A DNA stretch of 64,000 nucleotides, from positions 186,001 through 250,000 of the forward strand of contig NZ_FODC01000001.1 in assembly GCF_900110275.1 (NCBI RefSeq), read 5' to 3'. Both the position numbers and the translations under genes were made by a program. The notes under the pieces were generated by a model, which saw only the letters and a list, made by a program, of their open reading frames with translations, ran no database searches and had not been told where the DNA came from. Shown here piece by piece: positions 26,145-36,344 of the stretch (position 1 is its first letter; each line of letters begins with the position of its first letter). The DNA comes from Duganella sp. CF517. Its GTDB lineage: Bacteria; Pseudomonadota; Gammaproteobacteria; Burkholderiales; Burkholderiaceae_D.

Positions 26145-29005
26145 ACTGCCTGCATGTCCACAACCGTGAAGCCGGCACGCCCTTGGATCTTGGCCGCATA
26201 CAGGGCCCGGTCGGCGCTCTCGCCCAGTTCAACCAGCGCGACGGGGAGCCGGCCCGCGTAGGCAACCCCAATGCTGGTGGACACCGTGCGCGCGCCCGTG
26301 GCCAGCTCGAACGGCGCCTTGAACGCCGCAATGATTTTCTGCGCCACCACGGCCGCCTCGCCCGGTCCCTTGAGCCCCTCCAGGATCACCGTGAATTCGT
26401 CCCCGGCCAGCCGGCAGACCGTATCGGTCACGCGTACCGCATCCTTGACGCGGCGGGCGAACTCCTGCAGCACGATATCGCCGGCGGCATGGCCCAGGGT
26501 ATCGTTGACCTGCTTGAAATGGTCGACGTCGAGGAACATCAGCGCCAGACCGTTGCCGCTGCGCTGGGCGCGCTGCACCGCCGCTTCCAGGTGTTCCTGG
26601 TAGGCGCGCCGGTTGGGCAGGCCGGTCAGCATGTCGACCCGCGCCAGCCGGCTCAGCTCTTCCTCGTGGCGCCTCGCCGCCGAAATGTCGGCGCCCAGCA
26701 CATAGACGCCGTTGTAGACGCCGTCGTGGATATCCGGTATGCGGGTCACTTCGACGGTGCGGGCCGAGCCGCCCTGGCCGATCGTCATTTCGAACGTGAC
26801 GTCGTTGCGGCCGCCCTGCAGCTTGTCGCGGTGCGCCAGGTACAACTCATCGCCCATCACTTCCCGGACCGTCTTGCCGAGGATGCCGCCCGCCCGCGCG
26901 CCGAACCACGTTTCGTAGGTGGCGTTGGCGAAGGTGTAGCGTTCCTTGTCGTCGACATAGCCGATCAGCACGGGCAGGTTGTTGGTGATGGTGCGCAGGC
27001 TGCGCTCGCTCGCCTCCAGGCGCCGCGCCGACTCCTTCAGCACCGTCACATCCTTCAGCGCGATGACGGCGCCGATGCCGGTGCCGTCCTGCGCATGCAG
27101 CGCGCGCCCGCTGGCGAACAGGAAGCGCGGCGCGCCGTCGGCCGGCCTGACGACCATTTCGGTGTTTTCCACCAGCTCGCCGCGCAGGGCGCGGAATAAC
27201 GGCACCTGTTCGGTCGCCATCGGCGTCTGGCCGTCGCCCAGGAACAGGCGGTAGTGGTCCGCCCACTGGTCGGCCGGCAGCGGCGCGGACGGCAGGCCGT
27301 GGATCGCGCGCGCGGCGCGGTTGAACATCGTCACCTCGCCTTCGCGCGAGCAGACCACCACGCCGACGTCGATCGAATCGAGCACGACGTCGAGCAGCTC
27401 CCGCTCCCGCGCCAGCGCGTCCTCGGTTTCCTTGCGCTGTGAAATATCCTGGATGAAGGCGCCGAAGAAATGCGTATCGCCGGCATTGATCAGGCCGATC
27501 GTCATTTCGACCGGGAATTCGGCGCCGCCGCTGCGCAGGGCGAACAGTTGTATGCGCTTGCCGACCACGCCGGAGCTGCCCTCGACGGCGAAGCGCCGCA
27601 TGCCGTGCTCGTGGGCCTGGCGGAAGCGCGGCGGGATGATGGTTTCGGTCACGGTCTTGCCCAGTACCTGCGCGCGGCGCCAGCCGAAGATTTCCTCGGC
27701 GCGCGGATTCCAGTCGGTGATGCGGCCCTCCGCGTCGACGCCGATGAAGGCGTCGAGCGCGGTGTCGATGATGGCGCGCACCCGGTGCTCGCTCTTGCGC
27801 GTGTCCTCGACGGCCGCGTGTAGCTCCGCCGTGCGTTCGGCGACGCGGTTTTCCAGCGTCGCGTTCAGCTCGCGCAGGCCGGCCTCCTTGACGCGCACCT
27901 TGGCCAGCAGTTCATTGAGCGCGTCCTGCAGGATCTGCACCTCGGCCAGCCGGCTGCGCACCGGGGGGATGCGGTCCAGCTGCCCCGCCGTCAGCTCGCC
28001 GGCATGGCGCGTGATGCGCTCCAGCGGCTTGGCGATGCCGCGCGACAGCAGCCACACCAGCAGCGACACGAGCGCCGCGGCGCCTATACCGCCCCACAGG
28101 ATCTTGTCGCGCAACGCTTCGACCGGCTTGAACGCCTCGTCGAGCGGCTGGCGCACCAGCACGGTCCATTCCAGGCTCGGATACGACTGGTGGCCGCGGC
28201 TCTTGCTATAGCCCACCAGGTAGCGCTTGCCGTCCGGCCAGGCTTCGACGACGGCGCCGCTCATGCCGCGCCGGGCCAGCGCCAAGCTTTCCGGGTGCAG
28301 CACCTGGTTCGCATATTCGGGCGGCCCCAGCAGCACGGCGCCGCCCTTGCTGAGGATCAGGGTATCGACGGCCTTGCGCTCGGCCAGCGGGCGCAGCACG
28401 GAGCGCTGGACATCGGCGGCCCATTGCCAGCTCAGGTGGGTGCCGAGCACGCCGAGCACGCGGCCGTCGGCGCCCCTATAGGGGAAGGCAACATCGAAAA
28501 AGCGCTTCGGTTCGCCGGTCGGATTGGGCAGCAGCTTGGCCAGCAGAACGGCTTCGTGCACGTCGAGCAGGTGCACGCCGGCGTTGGCCGCCTTGAACCA
28601 TGGACGGCCGGAGACATCCTTGCCCTCCAGCAGCGCGCCGGTGGCGATCCGCACCAGCCCATCGTTATCGGTGATGCCGATCCACGCGTAATAAGGATGG
28701 GTTTGCTGCATCCGCTCGAGCACGCGCCGCTTTGCCGGCACGGGCACGTCGGCGCCGGTGACTTCGTAGCGCTCGGCCATCAGCTGGACTTCGCGGTAGC
28801 GCTCGTACATACCCCGGTCGAGCTTGTCCGTCGTCTGGAACGACAATTCGGCCAGATTCTGGCCGATTTCCTGCTCGACCTGCCTGGCCACGGTCTGGCC
28901 GACGACCTGCAGCGTCACGAGCGTGAGCAGCAGCATGACCGCCGCCGAGACGGCCGCAAGCGATGGTGCCAGCGCGATGCGCTTGAAACGTTGCAGGAAA
29001 ATCAT
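26126..29005 (-). CDS. Membrane sensor diguanylate cyclase (Cache-HAMP-PAS x3-GGDEF)
   Basis: 959 residues. A first membrane helix (about 12-36) is followed by a large periplasmic Cache-type domain (about 37-300), a second helix (about 303-323), HAMP, a coiled coil (ELNATLENRVAERTAEL), then three PAS domains (about 410-530, 535-660 and 675-790) and GGDEF (about 795-950). The catalytic motif is AGDEF (about 867-871) in place of GGDEF; some enzymes with this variant are active. An RxxD I-site (RVTD) lies five residues upstream. It should convert an extracellular small-molecule signal into c-di-GMP. Its end overlaps the convergent DUF1080 gene by 19 bp. Confidence 0.9.
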   Translation of the reverse strand: MIFLQRFKRIALAPSLAAVSAAVMLLLTLVTLQVVGQTVARQVEQEIGQNLAELSFQTTDKLDRGMYERYREVQLMAERYEVTGADVPVPAKRRVLERMQQTHPYYAWIGITDNDGLVRIATGALLEGKDVSGRPWFKAANAGVHLLDVHEAVLLAKLLPNPTGEPKRFFDVAFPYRGADGRVLGVLGTHLSWQWAADVQRSVLRPLAERKAVDTLILSKGGAVLLGPPEYANQVLHPESLALARRGMSGAVVEAWPDGKRYLVGYSKSRGHQSYPSLEWTVLVRQPLDEAFKPVEALRDKILWGGIGAAALVSLLVWLLSRGIAKPLERITRHAGELTAGQLDRIPPVRSRLAEVQILQDALNELLAKVRVKEAGLRELNATLENRVAERTAELHAAVEDTRKSEHRVRAIIDTALDAFIGVDAEGRITDWNPRAEEIFGWRRAQVLGKTVTETIIPPRFRQAHEHGMRRFAVEGSSGVVGKRIQLFALRSGGAEFPVEMTIGLINAGDTHFFGAFIQDISQRKETEDALARERELLDVVLDSIDVGVVVCSREGEVTMFNRAARAIHGLPSAPLPADQWADHYRLFLGDGQTPMATEQVPLFRALRGELVENTEMVVRPADGAPRFLFASGRALHAQDGTGIGAVIALKDVTVLKESARRLEASERSLRTITNNLPVLIGYVDDKERYTFANATYETWFGARAGGILGKTVREVMGDELYLAHRDKLQGGRNDVTFEMTIGQGGSARTVEVTRIPDIHDGVYNGVYVLGADISAARRHEEELSRLARVDMLTGLPNRRAYQEHLEAAVQRAQRSGNGLALMFLDVDHFKQVNDTLGHAAGDIVLQEFARRVKDAVRVTDTVCRLAGDEFTVILEGLKGPGEAAVVAQKIIAAFKAPFELATGARTVSTSIGVAYAGRLPVALVELGESADRALYAAKIQGRAGFTVVDMQAVQGKVV

Positions 29006-29202
29006 GAGAAAACCACGCTAGGAATGCAGTGGTTGATAGTAGCATGTGATGCCGAAAGGAAATATCATTGCGGGTATATTGCCGGCAATAATGCGCTGGT
29101 GTGTCGCCAAATTAGCACCAGCGCCGGCCCGCCGCAGCGCGTCGGTGTGACAGCGGCGCCCCGCCGCCGGGGCGCGCCGCGCCATCGATCAGTGACGCAC
29201 GC

Positions 29203-30339
29203 TCATTGACGCACCACCTCAAGCTTGGTCTTCCTGCCCTGGCGATAGGTGAACAGCGTCAGCGCGGCGTCGCGCAGGTCGCCTTTGGCGTCGAACGCGA
29301 TGGCCCCGGTGACGCCTTGATAGGTGATGTTGGCCAGCTGCGGCAGGTAGCGCGCCGGCGCCGCCGAGTTGGCCCGACCCATGGCCGCCGCCAGCACCAT
29401 CACCGCGTCGTAGGCATAGGGGGCGTAGGTCTGGACGTCCAGCTGGTAACGCTGTTTGTAGCGGGCGGCGAACGCCGCGTGGGCCGGCTCCTGCGCCTTG
29501 CCGATGCCGCCGGCCACCACGCAAATCACCTTGTCATCGTCCAGCGCATCGCCGGCGATCAGCGGCAGTTTCTCGGAGCAGATGCCATCGCCGGACATGA
29601 ATTTGCCCCCTACCCCCAGCGCTTTCATTTGCTTGAGCATGACGCCCGCCGCCGCATCCATGCCGCCATAGAAGATGACGTCGGGCTTGCGCGCGCCGAT
29701 CTGGGTCAGGATCGCGTTGAAATCCACCGCCCTGTCATTGGTGAACTGCCGGCTGACGATTTCCGCCCCGCCGATCTTCTTGACGCCCTTTACAAACTCG
29801 TCCGCCAAGCCCTGGCCGAAGGCGGTGCGGTCGTCGATCACGGCGATTCTGCCCGCCTTGAGCTTCTTGATCGCATGGCGCGCCAGCGCCGCGCCGACCA
29901 GATTGTCGTTGGCGACGATGCGGAACGCGGTTTCGTAGCCCTGGTGCGTGTAGGTCGGCGTCGTCGCGGCCGGCGAGATCTGCGGAATGCCCGCACGGTG
30001 GTAGATGCTCGAAGCGGGCACCGTGGTGCCGGAGTTCAGGTGGCCGACCACGCCGGCCACGCCGGCGTCGACCAGTTTCTGCGCCACCGCCGTGCCTTGC
30101 TTGGGATCGCTGGCGTCGTCCTCCGCCTGCAACACCCACTTGATTGGTTTGCCGCCGATCTTGACGCCCTTGGCGTTGAGATCGTCGATCGCCATTTGCG
30201 CACCGTTCTCGATGTCCTTTCCCTGATGCGCGCCCGGGCCGGAAAGCGGCGCCGCCGCGCCGATCTTGACGATGGTCTGGGCGGCGGCCGTGGCCGAGGC
30301 CAGCGCGCACGCCGCGAGGATGGTGGAAACGTAGCGCAT
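29203..30339 (-). CDS. LivK-type ABC transporter substrate-binding protein
   Basis: 378-residue periplasmic binding protein of the branched-chain amino-acid class. Signal peptide MRYVSTILAACALASATAAAQ, then VKIGAAAPLSGPGAHQGKDIENGAQMA, the SGTTVPASSIYHRAGIPQISPAATTP hinge region, and TYAPYAYDAVMVLA. I placed the start at 30339, where AAGG precedes the ATG. The open frame extends another ~135 codons upstream, but that part has no export signal at its front. No permease or ATPase genes accompany it, so it must serve a transporter encoded elsewhere. Confidence 0.9.
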   Translation of the reverse strand: MRYVSTILAACALASATAAAQTIVKIGAAAPLSGPGAHQGKDIENGAQMAIDDLNAKGVKIGGKPIKWVLQAEDDASDPKQGTAVAQKLVDAGVAGVVGHLNSGTTVPASSIYHRAGIPQISPAATTPTYTHQGYETAFRIVANDNLVGAALARHAIKKLKAGRIAVIDDRTAFGQGLADEFVKGVKKIGGAEIVSRQFTNDRAVDFNAILTQIGARKPDVIFYGGMDAAAGVMLKQMKALGVGGKFMSGDGICSEKLPLIAGDALDDDKVICVVAGGIGKAQEPAHAAFAARYKQRYQLDVQTYAPYAYDAVMVLAAAMGRANSAAPARYLPQLANITYQGVTGAIAFDAKGDLRDAALTLFTYRQGRKTKLEVVRQ

Positions 30340-30556
30340 ACAAGCCTTATCAGAAGCGAAAGGCCGATTGTAACGGCCCCCTGCTCCTCCATTCGTACGG
30401 CAAGCCACGCTGCGGCCGAATGCACGCCGGCCGAAGCGTGAAGCGCTGCGCAAAAATCCATCCCGGCGTTGGCGGTTTTCACAATTGCCAGGTGGATCGA
30501 AAAGTCCGCACAATGCTGATTCAAAAACAAAATGCATCAGCACAACAAGGAGACAT

Positions 30557-33235
30557 ATGATCCGCACTTCGACCCCCGGCCGCCTGGCGCTGGCGGCGTG
30601 CCTCGCCTGCATGGCGGCCATGGCGCCATGCGCCCACGCCAATGACGCCGCAGCGTTCCGCAACCCCTCGCTGTCGCCGGAGCAGCGTGCCAGCGACCTG
30701 GTGTCGCGCATGACGCTGGAGGAGAAAGCCGCCCAGATGCAGGACAACGCACCCGCGATCGAGCGCCTGGGCCTGAAGCGCTACGGCTGGTGGAACGAGG
30801 TGCTGCACGGGGTCGCCCGCGCCGGCCAAGCGACCGTTTTTCCGCAGGCGATCGCGCTTGGCGCGACCTGGGACACCGCGCTGATCGAACGCATCGCCGA
30901 CGCCAGCGCCCTGGAAGGCCGCGCCAACTTCAACGCCGCGCTGGCCTTGGACCCAAGCGGTACGTCGCGGTATTTCGGCGTGAATTACTGGACCCCGAAC
31001 ATCAATATCTTCCGCGACCCGCGCTGGGGCCGGGGCCAGGAAACGTACGGCGAAGACCCGCACCTGACTGGCCGGATCGGCATGGCCTTCATTCGCGGCT
31101 TGCAGGGCGACGATCCGGTCCTGTTCAAATCGATCGCCACGCCCAAGCACTTCGTCGTGCATTCCGGACCGGAACCGGAACGCCACAGCTTCAACGTCGA
31201 CGTCAAGCCATTCGACCTCGAGGACACTTACCTGCCGGCCTTCCGCAACGCCATCGTCGACGCCAAGGCCTACTCGCTGATGTGCGCCTACAACGCGGTG
31301 GACGGGCATCCGATGTGCGTCAGCCCGCTGCTGCAAAGCCCGCTGCGTACCGACTGGGGCTTCAAGGGCTTCATCGTCTCGGACTGCGATTCGGTGGGCG
31401 ACCTGGTCAAGGCTTACAAGACTTCGCCGGACATCGCCCACGCGTCGGCAGTAGCGGTCAAGGCGGGCACCGACCTCGATTGCGGCCCGACCTACCGCGG
31501 CCTGCCGCAAGCGGTGGCCAAGGGCCTGATCACGGAGGCCGAGATCGATACCGCGCTGGAACGCCTGACGGTCGCGCGCATCCGCATGGGCCTGTTGGAC
31601 GGCAGCCGCTACGACGCGATCCCGTACAGCGAAATCGGCTCCGCCGGGAACCGCGCGCTGGCGCGGCAGGCGGCCGAAAGCGCGATGGTGTTGCTGAAGA
31701 ACGGCGCCGGCGTGCTGCCCCTGAAGACGGGCGCGCGTATCGCCGTTATCGGCCCCAATGCGGCGCTGCTGCAAAGCCTCGAAGGCAACTATCACGGCAC
31801 AGCCGTCGAGCCGGTGCTGCCGGTGGACGGCCTGCGCCAGCGCTTTGGCGCCGACAAGGTACGCTACGCCGACGGCGCGCCGCTAACCGACGGCATGCTG
31901 ATGCCGATTCCTGCGACCTACCTCAAACCGTCCGAAGACAGCCGCGAACAGGGCCTGAAAGGCGAATACTTCGACAACCCGACGTTCGCCGGCGCGCCGC
32001 GCCTGACGCGCATCGATCCGCAGGTCAACTTCAACTTCGAGCACAGCGCGCCCGCCGGTTTCAAACCGGGCGGATTTTCGGTGCGCTGGAGCGGCGTGGT
32101 CACACCGCCCAAGCCGGGCGCCTACGAAGTCGCCTTCCGCATGGTGGTGCGCAAGGACCGCCCGGTTCCCGACATCAAAGTCTACATCGACGACAAGCTG
32201 ATCATCACGCCGGCGCTGGCCGGCATCGGCGGCGCCAACACGGCCGTCTGCGTGGCCGGCAATTGTGACCAGCGGACCGACAAGATCGAACTCAATTTCG
32301 CCGACACCCGGCCGCACAAGGTGCGCATCGACTACGTCCGCACGATCAACGACCGCTACAGCGCGTTGCAATGGGCGCCGCCCAGCGATGCGCTGCTTAA
32401 CGATGCCGTGGCCGCCGCCCGCGACAGCGACGTGGTGGTCGCGCTGGTCGGCCTGTCGCCGGATCTGGAAGGCGAAGAGATGAAGGTCAGCTTCCCAGGC
32501 TTTCGCGGCGGTGACCGCTTGACGCTCGACCTGCCGGAAGCGCAGCGCCGCATGCTGCAAGCCGTCAAGACCATCGGCAAGCCGCTCGTGGTGGTGTACG
32601 TCACCGGCGGGGCGATCTCCGATCCTTGGGTGGAGCAAAACGCCGACGCCATCGTGCAGGCCTGGTATCCGGGCGAAGCGGGCGGCATGGCGATCGCCCG
32701 CGTGCTGTCCGGCGACGTCAACCCGGCGGGACGCCTTCCGTACACCATCTACCGTTCGGCCGCCGACTTGCCGCCGTTCGACGACTATGCGATGGATACG
32801 CGCACCTACCGCTACTTCAAGGGGCCGGTGCTGCATCCGTTCGGTAAAGGCCTGAGCTACACCAGCTTTGCCTATAGCGCGGTGAAGCTGTCAAATACGC
32901 GCGTGCGCGCGGGCCAGGCGATCAAGGCCACCGTCACGGTCAGCAACACCGGCAAGCGCGATGGCGACGAGGTGGTGCAGCTATATGTCGCCAAGCCGGG
33001 CGACCGCTCGGCGCCGGTGCTGGCGGGGTTCCGGCGCGTGCATGTGAAAGCCGGCGCCAGCCGGACGGTGACGCTCGACGTCGATGCGCGGGCGCAGTCG
33101 CAGGTCGATGCGCAGGGCCGGCGCGCCGTGCGCCCGGGCAAGTACACGCTGCACATCGGCGGCGGCCAGCCGGCCTTCGTCAACGCATCCCGTGCGCAGC
33201 TGAAGGTGACGGGCGAGGCATCGCTGCCGAAGTGA
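30557..33235 (+). CDS. GH3 family glycosidase with PA14 insertion
   Basis: 892-residue exported beta-glycosidase. The signal peptide ends near PCAHAND. The GH3 N-terminal barrel includes RYGWWNEVLHGVARAG, TYGEDPHLTG, KHFVVHSGPE and the nucleophile D276 in VSDCDSVGDL, a sequence style seen in beta-xylosidase and related enzymes. A PA14 carbohydrate-binding domain is inserted (about 465-610, LKGEYFDNPTF to IDYVRTINDRYSALQW). The second GH3 domain and a C-terminal fibronectin-III-like domain (GKGLSYTSFAYSAVKLS onward) complete it. AAGGAG precedes ATG 30557. Substrate (xylosides, glucosides or arabinosides) cannot be fixed. It stands alone, divergent from the LivK gene. Confidence 0.92.
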   Translation: MIRTSTPGRLALAACLACMAAMAPCAHANDAAAFRNPSLSPEQRASDLVSRMTLEEKAAQMQDNAPAIERLGLKRYGWWNEVLHGVARAGQATVFPQAIALGATWDTALIERIADASALEGRANFNAALALDPSGTSRYFGVNYWTPNINIFRDPRWGRGQETYGEDPHLTGRIGMAFIRGLQGDDPVLFKSIATPKHFVVHSGPEPERHSFNVDVKPFDLEDTYLPAFRNAIVDAKAYSLMCAYNAVDGHPMCVSPLLQSPLRTDWGFKGFIVSDCDSVGDLVKAYKTSPDIAHASAVAVKAGTDLDCGPTYRGLPQAVAKGLITEAEIDTALERLTVARIRMGLLDGSRYDAIPYSEIGSAGNRALARQAAESAMVLLKNGAGVLPLKTGARIAVIGPNAALLQSLEGNYHGTAVEPVLPVDGLRQRFGADKVRYADGAPLTDGMLMPIPATYLKPSEDSREQGLKGEYFDNPTFAGAPRLTRIDPQVNFNFEHSAPAGFKPGGFSVRWSGVVTPPKPGAYEVAFRMVVRKDRPVPDIKVYIDDKLIITPALAGIGGANTAVCVAGNCDQRTDKIELNFADTRPHKVRIDYVRTINDRYSALQWAPPSDALLNDAVAAARDSDVVVALVGLSPDLEGEEMKVSFPGFRGGDRLTLDLPEAQRRMLQAVKTIGKPLVVVYVTGGAISDPWVEQNADAIVQAWYPGEAGGMAIARVLSGDVNPAGRLPYTIYRSAADLPPFDDYAMDTRTYRYFKGPVLHPFGKGLSYTSFAYSAVKLSNTRVRAGQAIKATVTVSNTGKRDGDEVVQLYVAKPGDRSAPVLAGFRRVHVKAGASRTVTLDVDARAQSQVDAQGRRAVRPGKYTLHIGGGQPAFVNASRAQLKVTGEASLPK

Positions 33236-33324
33236 AGGCGATGCCCAGGCGGACAGCAACGTGCCAAAAGCGCCGTCATGATTACCGTTGAAAGAAGCTG
33301 TGGATCCGCCGGAGCGATGGATAC

Positions 33325-33912
33325 TCAGGGACATGGCGCCTGGCCAGGCGGTGCGCCCAAGGTCTCCGCAGCCGCGGTCGAGGTGGACTTCGGGAGCGCA
33401 AACGAAAGGCCAATCGACGAGAACAATGCCTGATACCTGACGCCTTTGCATTCACTGGTGTCTACAGGATCGCAAATTTCTGCCTGCACCATCCGTATGC
33501 AGCTCGCGCCATAAGGATCGGCCATACAAGTAATCCGATTGTTAGCCGGGCAAGCTGGAAGTCCGGCGGTCGGAATCTCTGCCACAGCGTCGCCTCCGGC
33601 GCTCCCAAGGGACAGATAGCGGATACGAACGTGAGCCTCCGTCACTGGCGCACCCAAGACCAGGCCGCCTGGTGAGCTGCGGAACACGGCCCGCTCGCGC
33701 ACGGCATTCATTGCGGCGGCATCGGTAAAGTCCACGTTGGCGGCCAATGTGGCGGCCCGCCGCGTCACCATCTGCAACGTGTTGAACATATAAACGACCC
33801 GGGCCAACTCCATCACGCCGCACACAATCAGCATGAAGAGAATTATCACGATCGCAAACTCGGCGGTCACGGACCCGGCAAGGCGGCGAAAATGCGTAGC
33901 GCGCGGGAGCAT
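33325..33912 (-). CDS. TadE-like pilus-assembly/secreted protein, third of cluster
   Basis: 195 residues. The front RRLAGSVTAEFAIVIILFMLIVCGVMELARVVYMFNTLQ is the TadE-like N-terminus: a short positive leader, G-x-x-x-x-E near the mature start, and one membrane helix. Six cysteines occur in the second half (PACPANNRITC, SCIRMVQAEICD), suggesting disulfide bonds outside the membrane. It begins four nt after the preceding TadE-like gene. No Tad ATPase, prepilin peptidase or secretin is in the window, so the machinery must be elsewhere if functional. Confidence 0.75.
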   Translation of the reverse strand: MLPRATHFRRLAGSVTAEFAIVIILFMLIVCGVMELARVVYMFNTLQMVTRRAATLAANVDFTDAAAMNAVRERAVFRSSPGGLVLGAPVTEAHVRIRYLSLGSAGGDAVAEIPTAGLPACPANNRITCMADPYGASCIRMVQAEICDPVDTSECKGVRYQALFSSIGLSFALPKSTSTAAAETLGAPPGQAPCP

Positions 33913-33916
33913 GGCG

Positions 33917-34372
33917 CTAGCGTCCCATGTAGGGATATGTGACGGAGACGGTCAACGGGATGCTCAGCGACATATAGCCAGTAAAAAAAACGTTATTCAT
34001 GAGAATCTGGATGGTTGCTCCCACTCTCGTAGGTCTGGAATAACCACCGCAGCTTGCACCATCACAGGTGACATCGATGAGATAGGGCAAGGCACCTGGC
34101 GCAACGCTTGCCAGATCGCGCGCGATGATGGCGTCAGCCACAGAGGCCACTGCGATCGCTCGCGCTGGATTGGTCATGTCACTCAGAGGCGCTTTGGACA
34201 GGTAGCGTGCGGCATCCTGGGCAGCATTTTGCATGGCTGAGTAATGCCAAAGCACATGGCCCAGGAACAAAGGGAATGCCAGCAGTAGGACAAGAAAGGG
34301 CATCATTAATGCCAGCTCGACGGCGGCGATGCCGCGCTCACGTCGGGGACTCGAATGGCGGATCGACCTCAT
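33917..34372 (-). CDS. TadE-like pseudopilin
   Basis: 151 residues with the class motif RRERGIAAVELALMMPFLVLLLAFPLFLGHVL: basic leader, Gly, then Glu at about +5 and a hydrophobic helix, as in TadE/TadF minor pseudopilins. The remaining ~100 residues are predicted extracytoplasmic. Its ATG overlaps the stop of the upstream TadG-like gene by 4 nt, so expression is coupled. Confidence 0.82.
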   Translation of the reverse strand: MRSIRHSSPRRERGIAAVELALMMPFLVLLLAFPLFLGHVLWHYSAMQNAAQDAARYLSKAPLSDMTNPARAIAVASVADAIIARDLASVAPGALPYLIDVTCDGASCGGYSRPTRVGATIQILMNNVFFTGYMSLSIPLTVSVTYPYMGR

Positions 34373-35892
34373 GGGTACAGCTCCACGGCGCCACCAAGGT
34401 ACTGATCAGCAACCAGTCCGCCAAACTCAGCATAAAGGCTGGTCGCAGTGGCTGGCACGGTCATCAGGAATTTGCCGATGGCGAGTACATTCGCAGCCGC
34501 CAAGGCGCCTGGGTCGACCGGACAGGACAGCAAAGCAATATTGAGAACGCGGCGGTTTGCGATTCCTTTGTGTGCGGACGACGGCGCCAAGACGGTACTG
34601 CCGATCGTAGCTTTATATGGCATCGACGTCCCCGAGTGATACGTTCCCGTTGCTGCCGGGGCTGCCGGACCGTAGAGCGTGCTCCAGGCCGAAGTGGTGA
34701 AGGCGGCATACCCAGCGACCGGTTCAGTGGCACCCGCGACATAAGAGCTGTAGGGTACGGCCCTGGCGTACGCCCACAGCGGTCCGTACATTGCCGCAGT
34801 GGTGCCAGCGGGCTTCACCGAAGGGTCGGCCACCGTCCATAGTTTGCCCTCGACTGTCGTCGTTTGCGCCCCCTGCCCCGCCGGCGTCGCACCCATCCAT
34901 GGCGTGGCGGTTCCCGAAACGTAGGACTTAATGTTCACATCGGGCGGCGCGTTCGAATGTGAACAGAACGATCCGCTGTATTGATCGAAGCGAGAATTGA
35001 GTTGGTTGTACAACGACGCCAGCGGGAATGGTCTACCGACGGTAATGGTGCCACCGCGCACGCGCGGAATGCCGAGCTGGCCTGTGCAGACATACGGCCC
35101 GACAAAAGCGGGAGAGACGTTGCTCAAAACCCCGGAAGTTCCTGGTAGCGAGAACGGATCGACGACGAAGTTTTCTGCAGTGGTGCTATTCGGGTTGAGC
35201 TTCATGAGGTCATAGGCAACGCCGCGTCTGAATCCGTATTGCACCAGCTCGGCATTGGCAGGCGGCCCTGGATTGGCGCGCGATGTCGCTTCCGCGTTGG
35301 AAAGCGCGCACACCGCTAGCGGCGTCACATCGATTGTGGATCGCCCCGCCACGGACACAACCGAGGCGTCGGCCGAGACCAGGGAGTCGGCGATGACCCG
35401 CATGAAGATGAGCTCTATTGTCCCCATCGACGCGCCTAAGCGGTCGGTATCTACGCGCACATACAACAAGCCGTCAGGAGCGCCTTGTGCTGTCGCGGCA
35501 TCGACCCATCCCCCGTCGGGCGAAGCGCTGAACGAGAGCGCCGCGCTGTCCCAAGTAATCGCACTCTGATTGTATTGAAACTTGAGCAGGCTGATTGCAG
35601 CGCTAGCCTTAAGCAACGCGTTGTCGATGCCGCTCGTGGTACCGTTGAGCTGGCCCGCCGCCGCCAGGGCGGCCGCATTAGCGATTCCCTGCAGCTCGAT
35701 CCTCCGGTTATAAACGCGAGAAAGGTCTAACGCTACACCGATAAATCCGATCAGTACAGCCAGCATCAAGCAGAAGACGATGGCGATCGCGCCGCGCTGT
35801 CGGCGGCAGAACGGAAGTCCCTTCGGCACCAGAGCGGCCGTGCGCGCATCGCCATCAGGCAAGGCCAATATATTGTCTCGACGTTGATTCAT
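34369..35892 (-). CDS. TadG-like protein (Tad-domain Flp pilus assembly)
   Basis: 507 residues. RRQRGAIAIVFCLMLAVLIGFIGVALDLSRVYNRRIELQGIANAAALAAAGQLNG is the classic TadG/putative Flp pilus-assembly N-terminal domain: a single anchor helix then the DLSRVY-x-ELQ-x-ANAAALAAA stretch. The rest is a long extracytoplasmic region. ATG 35892 follows GGGAAGG; a longer reading upstream lacks a better site. First gene of a coupled TadG-TadE-TadE group. Unlike complete Tad islands, nothing else of the system is here. Confidence 0.85.
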   Translation of the reverse strand: MNQRRDNILALPDGDARTAALVPKGLPFCRRQRGAIAIVFCLMLAVLIGFIGVALDLSRVYNRRIELQGIANAAALAAAGQLNGTTSGIDNALLKASAAISLLKFQYNQSAITWDSAALSFSASPDGGWVDAATAQGAPDGLLYVRVDTDRLGASMGTIELIFMRVIADSLVSADASVVSVAGRSTIDVTPLAVCALSNAEATSRANPGPPANAELVQYGFRRGVAYDLMKLNPNSTTAENFVVDPFSLPGTSGVLSNVSPAFVGPYVCTGQLGIPRVRGGTITVGRPFPLASLYNQLNSRFDQYSGSFCSHSNAPPDVNIKSYVSGTATPWMGATPAGQGAQTTTVEGKLWTVADPSVKPAGTTAAMYGPLWAYARAVPYSSYVAGATEPVAGYAAFTTSAWSTLYGPAAPAATGTYHSGTSMPYKATIGSTVLAPSSAHKGIANRRVLNIALLSCPVDPGALAAANVLAIGKFLMTVPATATSLYAEFGGLVADQYLGGAVELYP

Positions 35893-36344
35893 GCAACCTT
35901 CCCCTCGCGCTACAGACGGCACGGTCATTAGTTCGCACATGACACAAGCGAGTGTAATAGACCGATGCCTAGGAGTAATTGACGCGGAACAAGAGATTTC
36001 TGTCCAGCTCGATTTCGTTCCCGCGCCGCACCGGCGCGTCTTGGGCCCGGCAGCTCAAGGACCGGGTTTTTCAACACCAGCCCGTTGACGAGCTTGCAGA
36101 GACGATCTACGCTGGGGGGTTCTTAAACGGCCCACTCCCAGCCCGCAGGGCACCCAAACGTTGCGCAGCCGACCTGCTTTGGATCGCGAGTTTGGTCAAA
36201 TTTCTGAGCCAGAGGAGCTCCAGGCAGGCTGAGATGGGTGGCGGTGGAATACACCATTGCCCACTATGGTCTGAAGTTGGCGCGGGCCTGTTGGTTGATC
36301 GAGCAGCAGCGAGCACGCATTATCGGAGAAGCACAAAAGATCCC
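35893..36344. other. Gene-poor region next to decayed mobile DNA
   Basis: No intact gene. Several short frames on both strands, none with a convincing product. A minus-strand segment near 36120-36250 reads into a continuous but stop-interrupted frame (for example VYSTATHLSLPGAPLAQKFDQ) that could be the continuation of the decayed integrase or another remnant. Confidence 0.4.

Noticed and set aside
29203..30747. 514-residue version of the LivK-type protein
   Set aside because: The extra N-terminal part has no export signal or conserved sequence and covers the divergent promoter region of the GH3 gene; ATG 30339 has a ribosome site and a signal peptide.
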